DNA of 64,000 bases from RCC1774 sp050330855 (GTDB lineage: Bacteria > Cyanobacteriota > Cyanobacteriia > Thermosynechococcales > Thermosynechococcaceae), in the NCBI GenBank assembly GCA_050330855.1, contig JBHJNL010000050.1, positions 24,084-88,083 on the forward strand, written 5' to 3'. Below are positions 7,822 through 15,962 of the stretch, in pieces (the first letter of the stretch is position 1; each line of letters starts with the position of its first letter). The notes beneath the pieces are model-generated. The model ran no database searches. It was not told the DNA's origin and saw only the letters and a program-made list of their open reading frames with translations. A program made the position numbers and the translations under genes.

Positions 7822-8837
7822 GCGATCGCAAAGTTCGCCTAGCGCTACCCAGCAAAGGAGCCTTGGGTAAGCTCACCATGGATCTGCTAGCTAATATTGG
7901 GCTAAAGGTCAACCGCCCCAACGATCGTCAGTATGTGGCAACAATCCCGGCTGTGCCTGAAATTGAAGTGTTGTTTCAGAGGGCTGCGGATATCTTTGTC
8001 AAAGTCCATGAAGGCAGTGCCGACTTGGGCGTGACGGGCTATGACGTGGTCTCAGAAGATGATCCCGGTGATGGCAGCGTCATCACCGCCTACGAGACCC
8101 TGGGGTACGGCAAGTGCGAAGTCGTGTTGGGGGTACCCAATAGCTGGATTGATGTGACCACTATTGAAGATTTGGCAGAATTGACTCTTTTGTGGAAGGC
8201 CCAAGGCAAGCCGCTTAGGATCGTGACGAAGTATAAAAACCTCACCAAGAAATTGTTGTTTGACAGAAATATTACTAACTTTGTTTTAGTGGATGCTAAT
8301 GGTGCCCTAGAAGCGGCCCCTAGTATGGGTTATGCCGACATGATTTCTGACGTTACCAGCACAGGGACAACCCTACGAGAGAATAATCTTAAGCAATTGG
8401 CCGGGGGAAAGATTCTTAAGTCTCAAGCCTGTTTAATCGCCAATCGTAGGGCCTTAAAATCACCCGTTGCCTTAGAGATTACTCAGCAAATTTTAGAGCG
8501 CATTGAAGCCAATCAAGAAGCAAAAAAATATACCTCAATCACCGCCAATGTAAGAGCGGGATCGATGGATGAAGTGGGGGCTTTGCTCACCAATGGAGGG
8601 CAACTCCATGAGCTGACAGGAATGCGCGGACCAACCATTTCTAAGGTTTATACCCACGGGCAAGGCAATGACGACTGGTATGCGGTCACGGTTGTGGTCA
8701 ACCAAGAGCATCTTTTTCAGGCGGTGCAACATCTGCGTCGAGTGGAGGGGCAAGATATTACGGTATCGCCGCCTCGGTATGTGTTTGGGCCAACGAGTAA
8801 AAGTGCTGAGGCACTGCTGTTGCAATTGTCGTCATAG
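7818..8837 (+). CDS. hisG: ATP phosphoribosyltransferase, long form with C-terminal regulatory domain
   Basis: HisG condenses ATP with PRPP in the first step of histidine synthesis. Residues 1-225 carry the catalytic domain: RLALPSKGALG near the start, GSADLGVTGYDVV, and the PRPP loop around DVTSTGTTLREN. Residues of about 255-335 (VRAGSMDEVGALL through EGQDITVSPPRYVFG) match the C-terminal domain that binds feedback histidine in long-form HisG. At 339 residues it is much longer than the roughly 210-residue short HisG usual in cyanobacteria, which needs HisZ. The start overlaps the synthetase-like gene by four bases, implying translational coupling. Confidence 0.9.
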   Translation: MSDRKVRLALPSKGALGKLTMDLLANIGLKVNRPNDRQYVATIPAVPEIEVLFQRAADIFVKVHEGSADLGVTGYDVVSEDDPGDGSVITAYETLGYGKCEVVLGVPNSWIDVTTIEDLAELTLLWKAQGKPLRIVTKYKNLTKKLLFDRNITNFVLVDANGALEAAPSMGYADMISDVTSTGTTLRENNLKQLAGGKILKSQACLIANRRALKSPVALEITQQILERIEANQEAKKYTSITANVRAGSMDEVGALLTNGGQLHELTGMRGPTISKVYTHGQGNDDWYAVTVVVNQEHLFQAVQHLRRVEGQDITVSPPRYVFGPTSKSAEALLLQLSS

Positions 8838-8992
8838 CGCTTTTAATTCGTCTCATCAAGATTTTGGTGGCTATCAGTAGGGCTGGAGTGATCAAGGTTA
8901 CATGACAGAACCCAGGTGGCATTCATCTACTATTGTAAACAGAGAAAGTGCCGGTTCCCTTGAGCACTCCCTGCCCCTACACAAGAGCCTCT

Positions 8993-11224
8993 ATGTCTCA
9001 CCCCCTTTACGTTGCTTTTATCTGGCATCAGCACCAACCGCTCTATAAAAGTCGGGTGACGGGTGACTATCGAATGCCTTGGGTGCGGCTCCACGGCACG
9101 AAAGATTATCTTGACTTAGTACTGCTGCTAGAACGTTATCCCAAGCTGCATCAGACGGTGAATTTGGTACCGTCGTTGATTGCTCAGATTGAAGACTATG
9201 TGGCAGGCACAGCCCAAGATCCATATCTGACTGCCTCTTTACAAGGGGCCGAAAACTTGTCCCGTGAGCAAAAGGTGTTCATTCTGGGACACTTTTTTGA
9301 TGCTCACCACCAAACACTGATCGATCCACACCCGCGCTACGCAGAGCTATATAACCAGCATCAAGAACAAGGCCAAGATGGGTGCCTTGAACATTGGGGA
9401 TCGCAGGACTATAGCGATTTGATGGCTTGGCATAACCTCGCCTGGATTGATCCACTTTTTGGGGATGATCCAGATATTGCAAAGTGGCTAGAAAAGGGCT
9501 GCAATTTTTCACGTTCAGACCGCAAAGATATTATTGCTAAGCATCGAGAGATCCTCAGTCGAATTTTGCCCCAGCATCGCAAGATGCAAGAGTCTGGTCA
9601 GCTTGAGGTGATTACCTCTCCCTACACCCACCCGATTTTGCCGCTGTTGGCCGATACCCAGTCGGGTCGAGTGGCGGTGCCCCAGATGGAGCTGCCCAAT
9701 ACCCCATTTCAGTGGCCGAACGATATTCCTCGGCATCTGAAGCGAGCCTGGGATCAATATACCGATCGCTTTGGTCGCACACCTCGCGGCCTGTGGCCGT
9801 CAGAGCAGTCGGTGAGTCCTCAGATGCTGCCCTACGTCGCCAAGCAGGGGTTCCAGTGGCTCTGTTCCGATGAAGCAGTATTGGGGTGGACCAAGCATCA
9901 CTTTTTTCATCGGGATGAGTCGGGTAATGTCTGTGAACCCGAAATTCTCTATCAGCCCTATCGCCTCGCAACCGAGCAAGGTGATCTGTCTATTGTCTTT
10001 CGAGATCATCGCCTCTCTGATTTAGTAGGATTTACCTACAGTGCCATGGATCCGCAGGCGGCAGCCTCTGATTTGATTGGGCATTTAGATGCGATCGCCT
10101 CCACCCTAAAGGCCCGACAACCTGAAGGCGGCACAGCCTTAGAAAAGCCATGGCTGGTCACCATTGCCCTCGATGGCGAAAACTGCTGGGAGTTTTACCC
10201 CAAGGATGGACTGCCGTTTTTAGAAAGCCTGTATGGGCAACTGTGCGATCGCAACGACCTCAGACTCGTCACCGTTTCTGAATACTTAGACAAATTTCCG
10301 GTACGAGAGACATTACCAGCTCAAAAACTCCACAGCGGCTCTTGGGTTGACGGCAGCTTCACCACCTGGATTGGCGATCCGATTAAAAACCGAGCCTGGG
10401 ATTTACTTACCGAAGCGCGGCAGACCTTGGCCTATCACCCCGAAGCCACTGAAGAGGCCAATCCAGAAGCCTGGGAAGCTCTATTCGCCGCAGAAGGGTC
10501 CGACTGGTTTTGGTGGTTTGGTGAAGGACACTCCTCCAACCACGATGCTATGTTCGACCAGCTCTTCCGAGAGCATTTGACCGCGCTCTATCAGGCGCTC
10601 AATGAACCGGTTCCAGAGGTTTTGCAATATCCCCTCGAAGATCATCAGCCGATGCTCGATCACCAGCCCCAGGGGTTTATCCATCCTCATATTGATGGCG
10701 TTGCCGATGAGCAAGATTGGGAACATGCGGGGCGCATCACGGTGGCGGGGGCGCGGGGCACCATGCACAAAAGCAGCACCGTACAGCGTCTCTGGTATGG
10801 CCTCGATCACCTTAACTTTTATCTGCGATTTGACTGCCAGATCGGCAAGAAACTAGGGGTAGATTCCCCCCCCGAACTGCATTTGCTCTGGTACTATCCA
10901 GGGCAAACCATGCACAATAGCGCCGTCCCGCTGAGCAAAATACCGGATGCCGCTCCTCTCAATTATCTGTTTCACCATCATCTCAAAATTGATCTGCGGC
11001 AGGGTGATATTTGGCTGCAGGTGGCAGGCGGCGAGCAGCCTTGGTATAAGGTGTCCCATCAGGTCCAGGTGGGCTTAGATCAGTGTTTAGAGCTGGCCGT
11101 GCCTTGGCACGATTTACATGTAGAGCCAGACTGGCAGATAGAGCTGCTCGCCGTTCTGGCGAAGGATAATGAGTTTGTGGAGTACCTACCAGAGAATTCA
11201 TTGATTCCATTGCAGGTGCCCTAA
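8993..11224 (+). CDS. glycoside hydrolase family 57 protein
   Basis: A 743-residue GH57-type alpha-glucan enzyme. The N-terminal motif YVAFIWHQHQPLY is the family hallmark HQPxx. GLWPSEQS at about residue 268 holds the probable nucleophile Glu271, and WLCSDEAVLG at about 290 holds the probable acid/base Asp293. A helical domain follows (SDWFWWFGEGHSSNHDAMFDQLFREHL), and the last 170 residues form a beta-rich C-terminal region. ATG 8993 is preferred over the upstream extension to 8948 because MSHPLYVAFIWHQ is the usual family start. A role in glycogen remodelling is likely, but the exact specificity is not visible. Confidence 0.88.
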   Translation: MSHPLYVAFIWHQHQPLYKSRVTGDYRMPWVRLHGTKDYLDLVLLLERYPKLHQTVNLVPSLIAQIEDYVAGTAQDPYLTASLQGAENLSREQKVFILGHFFDAHHQTLIDPHPRYAELYNQHQEQGQDGCLEHWGSQDYSDLMAWHNLAWIDPLFGDDPDIAKWLEKGCNFSRSDRKDIIAKHREILSRILPQHRKMQESGQLEVITSPYTHPILPLLADTQSGRVAVPQMELPNTPFQWPNDIPRHLKRAWDQYTDRFGRTPRGLWPSEQSVSPQMLPYVAKQGFQWLCSDEAVLGWTKHHFFHRDESGNVCEPEILYQPYRLATEQGDLSIVFRDHRLSDLVGFTYSAMDPQAAASDLIGHLDAIASTLKARQPEGGTALEKPWLVTIALDGENCWEFYPKDGLPFLESLYGQLCDRNDLRLVTVSEYLDKFPVRETLPAQKLHSGSWVDGSFTTWIGDPIKNRAWDLLTEARQTLAYHPEATEEANPEAWEALFAAEGSDWFWWFGEGHSSNHDAMFDQLFREHLTALYQALNEPVPEVLQYPLEDHQPMLDHQPQGFIHPHIDGVADEQDWEHAGRITVAGARGTMHKSSTVQRLWYGLDHLNFYLRFDCQIGKKLGVDSPPELHLLWYYPGQTMHNSAVPLSKIPDAAPLNYLFHHHLKIDLRQGDIWLQVAGGEQPWYKVSHQVQVGLDQCLELAVPWHDLHVEPDWQIELLAVLAKDNEFVEYLPENSLIPLQVP

Positions 11225-11267
11225 TAGTTGTCGTAGGTATTCTTGTTTATTCGCCTGAGTCGAAACC

Positions 11268-12104
11268 CTATTCCCCTGCTTTTGCTAGCCTTTGGGCCGT
11301 GCGTAAAATTTGACCGGCTAACATCGCTGCTCCAAACCCATTGTCAATATTGACAACGCCCATACCTGTTGCACAGGAGTTGAGCATCGTCAGCAGCGGT
11401 GCCAGTCCGTTAAAGCTGGCACCATAGCCGACACTGGTGGGCACCGCAATCACGGGCACATCGGCGAGTCCTGTCACCACGCTCCCCAGCGCTCCCTCCA
11501 TGCCTGCCACCACAATTAAGACCTCAGACTCAGCAATAATCTCGCGGTTGTTGAGCAATCGATGGATGCCTGCTACGCCAACATCCCAAAGGCGCTGCAC
11601 TTTAAATCCGCAGAGGACTGCTGTGATCGCGGCTTCTTCTGCAACGGGTAAATCAGCAGTCCCCGCCGTGATGATGCCAATCTGCCCTTGGTGGTGGGGT
11701 GGCTCTGGGGGAAGGGCGGTGGTGCAGATTCTGGCCTGTTCAAAATAGTGCAGTGTTGGCAGCTTGGCTTGGAGCTGATTGTAGACTTCTGGTGAAATGC
11801 GGGTCGCCATTACACAGGGGGAGTGGGCCTCCATGGCGGTAAACAGCTTAATCAGTTGCTCTGGGGTTTTGTCCTGACCCCAAATCACTTCCGGGAAGCC
11901 TGTGCGGAGGGCGCGGTGATGATCGACGCGGGCAAAGTCACCCACCGGCTCATAGGTAAAGTATTTGAGCTGATCGAGCGCTGCATCGGGGCTAAGATCG
12001 CCAGCGGCAACGTTGCGTAGCAGTTGATGGAGGGCGTCAGGATTTGTCACAGTGCTGGGTTGAAGGGTCGCTTTAATTCTAAAAGCTCTGCGGTGCGATC
12101 GCAT
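11268..12104 (-). CDS. larB: LarB-like nickel pincer cofactor biosynthesis protein
   Basis: LarB carboxylates nicotinic acid adenine dinucleotide when the nickel-pincer cofactor is built. The 278-residue protein shows the PurE-like C-terminal domain with IGIITAGTADLPVAEEAAITA, MEGALGSVVTGLADVPVIAVPTSVGYGASFNGLAPLL and NIDNGFGAAMLA, preceded by the LarB N-terminus FDY/FTYEPVGDFARVDHHRALRTGFPEVI. The start is uncertain: ATG 12104 has an AAGAGA upstream, while GTG 12050 (VTNPDALHQLL) begins nearer the family N-terminus. No larC, larE or larA gene is in the window. Confidence 0.85.
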   Translation of the reverse strand: MRSHRRAFRIKATLQPSTVTNPDALHQLLRNVAAGDLSPDAALDQLKYFTYEPVGDFARVDHHRALRTGFPEVIWGQDKTPEQLIKLFTAMEAHSPCVMATRISPEVYNQLQAKLPTLHYFEQARICTTALPPEPPHHQGQIGIITAGTADLPVAEEAAITAVLCGFKVQRLWDVGVAGIHRLLNNREIIAESEVLIVVAGMEGALGSVVTGLADVPVIAVPTSVGYGASFNGLAPLLTMLNSCATGMGVVNIDNGFGAAMLAGQILRTAQRLAKAGE

Positions 12105-12215
12105 CTCATTGTCTCTTGTTCATGTCTAAATACCTCAGTCGCATTGTCAGGCTTCAACAAAGTTGATTACTCTAAAAGAAGTTAGGATGGCTTGTTGACA
12201 CAAGGAGTATCTATC

Positions 12216-12593
12216 ATGGACACCAATAACCCCGCAGACTTTTTGAAGAAAGGCTTTCAGGTTTCTCTCGGAGCTGCCACATCACTGGCTGAATCGCTCC
12301 AGGATGAGCGTAAGCGCGAAGAGAATTTATCTCAGCTCAATCTGGGTTTTGATAAAGTGGCAGAAATTTGGGCAGAGAAAGGGGCTGTCACCGAGGTTGA
12401 AGGCCGTAAGATGATTGACAACATGATGGATCAATACGGCCCTAAAACAAATACCTACTCGACGCCAGGGACAACGCCGGTCACATCAACGGGGGTAGAC
12501 CCGATGATTCAGCAAGAGCTGCGCGATCTCACCACTCAACTTGCGGCGATTCGAGCTGAGATCGCCCAATCTGGACCTAATACAGCGGCTTAA
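12216..12593 (+). CDS. small helical phasin-like protein
   Basis: A 125-residue soluble protein starting at ATG 12216 behind AAGGAG (MDTNNPADFLKKGFQVSLGA). The first 75 residues predict amphipathic helices, followed by a Thr/Pro linker (NTYSTPGTTPVTST) and a short C-terminal helix (QELRDLTTQLAAIRAEIAQ). This arrangement resembles short cyanobacterial phasin-like proteins, but I see no decisive motif. Five bases separate it from lpxD, so the two probably share a transcript. Confidence 0.65.
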   Translation: MDTNNPADFLKKGFQVSLGAATSLAESLQDERKREENLSQLNLGFDKVAEIWAEKGAVTEVEGRKMIDNMMDQYGPKTNTYSTPGTTPVTSTGVDPMIQQELRDLTTQLAAIRAEIAQSGPNTAA

Positions 12594-12598
12594 TCGCT

Positions 12599-13609
12599 AT
12601 GCATATTCAGGCCATTGCCCAAGCGTTGAATGCTGAGGTCAAGACTGGGCTTGATTTAGAGGTTACAGGGGTAGCTGGCATGGCGGAAGCGACCCCCACT
12701 GAGATCACCTTCTTGTCTAATCCCAAATACGCGAGTCAAGTTCAGAATAGTCAAGCTGCTGCTATTTTGGTGGCCCCAGATTTTGACGGGACTGCGCCCA
12801 TGCCACTGTTACGAGTCGCAGATCCCTACCTAGCCTTTGCTCAGGCCATTGAGCTGTTTCATCGCAAGCCGCTCCCCGAGCGTACCATTCATCCCACCGC
12901 CGTTGTGGGGGAGGGAGTGATACTGGGTCACAACGTTTCCATCGGAGCCTACGTGGTCATTGGCAGCCATGTCACCATTGGCGATGGAGCGACGTTGTAT
13001 CCCCACTGTGTCATTTATGACCATGCCACTATTGGAGCTGACGTTGTGATCCATAGTCATACCGTGGTGCGGGAAGGGGTGAAGATTTGCGATCGCGTCA
13101 TCCTCCAGAACCATGTGGTTATTGGTGCCGACGGCTTTGGGTTTGTGCCCTGTGCTGACGGCACCCTGTATAAAATCATGCAGGCGGGCACCGTTGTCCT
13201 TGAAGAAGATGTCGAAGTGCAGAGCCTGACCGCCGTTGATCGGGCCACTATTGGGGTAACCCAGGTGGGTAAAGGTACCAAAATCGATAATCTAGTCCAG
13301 GTGGGTCACGGCTGCGAAATTGGTGAACACACGCTGCTCTGTGGGCAGGTCGGGCTAGCCGGATCGACGAAGATTGGCAATCATGTGATGATGGGGGGCC
13401 AATCGGGGGCATCAGGACATCTAACGATCGGCGATCGCGCTGCGGTTGGCGTCCGTGGCCTTGCTGTGCAGTCAGTGGAGCCAGGGGAAACAGTCTGCGG
13501 CTATCCTGCGATGGACAACAAGCTTTGGCTGCGAGTAATTGCTGAAACGAAAAAGCTGCCTCAGCTCTTCCGCCGACTCCGTAACATTGAGCAAAAAATA
13601 GGGCTATAG
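12599..13609 (+). CDS. lpxD: UDP-3-O-acylglucosamine N-acyltransferase
   Basis: LpxD adds the N-linked acyl chain to the lipid A precursor. The 336-residue protein has the N-terminal uridine-binding domain (EITFLSNPKYASQVQNSQAAAILV, about 34-58), then a left-handed beta helix of hexapeptide repeats (about 95-300). His237 in NLVQVGHGCEIGEH is the expected catalytic base. A C-terminal helix ends the chain. Length is normal for the family. Five bases downstream of the phasin-like gene. Confidence 0.94.
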   Translation: MHIQAIAQALNAEVKTGLDLEVTGVAGMAEATPTEITFLSNPKYASQVQNSQAAAILVAPDFDGTAPMPLLRVADPYLAFAQAIELFHRKPLPERTIHPTAVVGEGVILGHNVSIGAYVVIGSHVTIGDGATLYPHCVIYDHATIGADVVIHSHTVVREGVKICDRVILQNHVVIGADGFGFVPCADGTLYKIMQAGTVVLEEDVEVQSLTAVDRATIGVTQVGKGTKIDNLVQVGHGCEIGEHTLLCGQVGLAGSTKIGNHVMMGGQSGASGHLTIGDRAAVGVRGLAVQSVEPGETVCGYPAMDNKLWLRVIAETKKLPQLFRRLRNIEQKIGL

Positions 13610-13653
13610 GCCAGCGGGAATTGTATATTGGCTAATATACTCCGAGAAAGATT

Positions 13654-14985
13654 ATGCGTTCCGGCTCTCTCTATCTCTTGTGCGCTGCCCTACTGAGCGG
13701 TGCCACGGTGTCCCCGTCTTCGACGCTGGTGGCCCTAGAGGGATCTGCCGTGAATCAGGTTGCCAAAGCCTCTACGATCTTGATAGAAGGTCAGAATCCC
13801 GGTTCTGGCGTTGTGATTGGGCACCAGGGACAGACCTATTATGTCCTCACCGCTGAGCATGTGGTTGCTACCGAAGATGAGTACACCATTGTCACACCAG
13901 ATGGTGAAGCTCATTCCCTCAACTATGGCGAGATTAGAAAGCTACCCGAAGTGGATTTGGCAATTGTGCCCTTCACAAGTCCGAAGCGCTATACAGTGGC
14001 CCCCCTGGGGAATTCTGATCAGGTCACGGAGGGCGATCGCATCTTCATTGCCGGATGGCCTGCAGCCGGTGAAGCTATTCCCCATATTTACCAGCTCACC
14101 AGCGGTGAAATTTCAGGGATAGCCCCGCGCCCAATTGTCGGGGGGTATGGCCTCGTTTACACCAACGTGACCCGCGCCGGTATGAGCGGTGGACCCGTCT
14201 TTAACAACCGTGGTAGGGTGATTGGCATCCATGGCCTTGCTGAGGGGCGGCAGGTAGCCCTGCCCGGATACACGGGCGATGCTAGCGTTATTAAAGCGGG
14301 ATTCAATATGGGTATCCCTATCAACACCTTTGTTCGGTTAGCACAGCAGGTTCAATTTCCTTCGATTCCAGTAGAGTCCCCCATTCCCCAGACTTCTGCT
14401 TCACCTGTCCCTACGCCGCCTCGCCCTATCGAGAGTCCTAGCCCGTCTCCATTGCCCCCTCAAGTGCTGGCCGAAAATCAGAAGCTTACTCAAATAATCC
14501 AAGCGCCACAGCTTCCGGCACCGGCACCAAGGATTGCCTTTACTCAACCTCCCCGACTGAGCAAAGCCTATACGACAGATCGCAACGCTAAAAATCTGGG
14601 AGCCAACTATTTTTTCGAGATTGATCTACCGGCCACCGCCGCCGCGCCACTCCAGCAAATTGATCTCATTTTGAAGCAGGGGGTTCAATATCCTCGATTC
14701 ACAGCCCAAGGGGTTGCTGCCTACGAAGGAACCGCCCGTTCTCGCGGCAATCCGCTTCCCTTGAGTTTAGTGGTCACTGATCCTCCCAGTCGAACCCTGA
14801 CCGTGACCTTTAATCCACCAGTGCAGCCGGGACGCCAAATTACGTTGGCTGTGAGGCCGGTCAAGAATCCGAGCGTCGGTACCTATCTGTTTGAAGTCAG
14901 AGGCTTCCCGGCAGGAGAATCGTCGGCAGGAGTCTACCTTGGACTCGCACGTCTAGATTTTGTTCATAGTTCGCTGGGTAAATAG
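13654..14985 (+). CDS. secreted S1C serine protease fused to a DUF2808 domain
   Basis: A 443-residue exported protein with a signal peptide (about 1-20). Residues 35-235 form a trypsin-like fold with the triad His69 (LTAEHVVA), Asp101 (PEVDLAIVPF) and Ser178 (RAGMSGGPVF). A Pro/Ser-rich linker spans about 240-290. Residues of about 305-440 match DUF2808, a domain of cyanobacterial exported proteins (FFEIDLPATAAAPLQQIDLI, FTAQGVAAYEG, LTVTFNPPVQPGRQITLAV, GTYLFEVRGFPAGE). The DegP-like PDZ domain is absent; DUF2808 stands in its place. Lumen or periplasm location is inferred from the signal. Confidence 0.87.
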   Translation: MRSGSLYLLCAALLSGATVSPSSTLVALEGSAVNQVAKASTILIEGQNPGSGVVIGHQGQTYYVLTAEHVVATEDEYTIVTPDGEAHSLNYGEIRKLPEVDLAIVPFTSPKRYTVAPLGNSDQVTEGDRIFIAGWPAAGEAIPHIYQLTSGEISGIAPRPIVGGYGLVYTNVTRAGMSGGPVFNNRGRVIGIHGLAEGRQVALPGYTGDASVIKAGFNMGIPINTFVRLAQQVQFPSIPVESPIPQTSASPVPTPPRPIESPSPSPLPPQVLAENQKLTQIIQAPQLPAPAPRIAFTQPPRLSKAYTTDRNAKNLGANYFFEIDLPATAAAPLQQIDLILKQGVQYPRFTAQGVAAYEGTARSRGNPLPLSLVVTDPPSRTLTVTFNPPVQPGRQITLAVRPVKNPSVGTYLFEVRGFPAGESSAGVYLGLARLDFVHSSLGK

Positions 14986-15022
14986 AACCCCCACAATCAT
15001 AGGTAGCTTCACCCCAACAAGA

Positions 15023-15451
15023 CTAGAACAGTCGCGATCTGTCTTTATCCATCACCCACAGCGTATCCCAGTCATGGAGATAGAAAAGGGTAAAACACGC
15101 CGCCAACATCGGCCAAGCGGCAAAGAAGAGTAAATTCCCTTCAGCGTAGGGTGCAAAGTATTTCTTAAAGGCTGACAGCGTAGACACCGAATGCAAAAAC
15201 AGCACAGCACCGTAGGACAACCGCTTTTTAAAGCCCAGCACAAAGGCCACGATGATCACAAACTGGATAACACCGATAATGTAGATTGGCACATTGCCTA
15301 AGCCAGCAATAAAGTAAAAGTTCTCAAACACCGCCGCTGCATGGGACGGATTGATAAATTTATCGAGGGTCCACATTAACATCACAAAGAAGACGCTCAG
15401 GCGCAGCACAAAGAGCGCCACAGGAATGCGTCGATGGGTCATTCTCAGCAT
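15023..15451 (-). CDS. DoxX-like membrane protein (second of a pair)
   Basis: A 142-residue protein with four predicted membrane spans: VALFVLRLSVFFVMLMW, FYFIAGLGNVPIYIIGVIQFVIIVAFVLG, SYGAVLFLHSVSTLSAF and LLFFAAWPMLAACFTLFYL. The pattern fits the DoxX/DUF417-like superfamily of small quinone-linked membrane proteins. It overlaps the next upstream DoxX gene by seven bases, so the two are one unit and may form a complex. Substrate unknown. Confidence 0.75.
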   Translation of the reverse strand: MLRMTHRRIPVALFVLRLSVFFVMLMWTLDKFINPSHAAAVFENFYFIAGLGNVPIYIIGVIQFVIIVAFVLGFKKRLSYGAVLFLHSVSTLSAFKKYFAPYAEGNLLFFAAWPMLAACFTLFYLHDWDTLWVMDKDRSRLF

Positions 15452-15888
15452 GATGTTCTCCGGTCGGGGCTGATTCCATGATCAACACTGAAGGGACCGG
15501 CCCCTACATAAAGGGTCATCAACAGTCCACCCATGAGTCCTACATTTTTTAGAAAGGCATTCATTTGTTCAGGATCGGCAATAAAGTTATGAAAAATAAG
15601 ACTCGCAGGCACTAAAAACACGATCAGTAGACCGACCCCCATCCGAATGCGATATCCCAGCAGCAACGATAAACCACCGAGGAGCTGAAATGCAATGGTA
15701 CTCACTGCAAGCAGACCCGCGAGGGGAAGACCTGCGCCTGCAATTGTTTCCTGAAAGCTAGAGAAGCCCAGCAAATGTGTAATCCCTGCCTTGAGAAAGA
15801 TGAGAGACAGACAGGTTCGAGCTGCGAGGGGAAGGTACTGCATCAGACTATGAATACTCAGCGTTCTTACCTTAGCGTATGCAGTCAC
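15445..15888 (-). CDS. DoxX family membrane protein (first of a pair)
   Basis: A 147-residue four-span protein with the DoxX start pattern LPLAARTCLSLIFLKAGITHLLGF and the later segment FQLLGGLSLLLGYRIRMGVGLLI, then FLKNVGLMGGLLM. The start is GTG at 15888, with AAAGGTGAA just upstream; ATG 15843 (MQYLPLAART) would give the commoner family N-terminus. It reads into the downstream DoxX-like gene with a seven-base overlap. Confidence 0.8.
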   Translation of the reverse strand: MTAYAKVRTLSIHSLMQYLPLAARTCLSLIFLKAGITHLLGFSSFQETIAGAGLPLAGLLAVSTIAFQLLGGLSLLLGYRIRMGVGLLIVFLVPASLIFHNFIADPEQMNAFLKNVGLMGGLLMTLYVGAGPFSVDHGISPDRRTSC

Positions 15889-15962
15889 TTCACCTTTAAA
15901 ACAGATTTAGATCTGTGTAATTGGCTCCGCAATCAAGCCTAAAAAGGATTCTCAGGAGAGGA

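Noticed and set aside
9612..9971. 119-codon antisense frame in the GH57 gene
   Set aside because: Shadow of a conserved coding region; no independent evidence.
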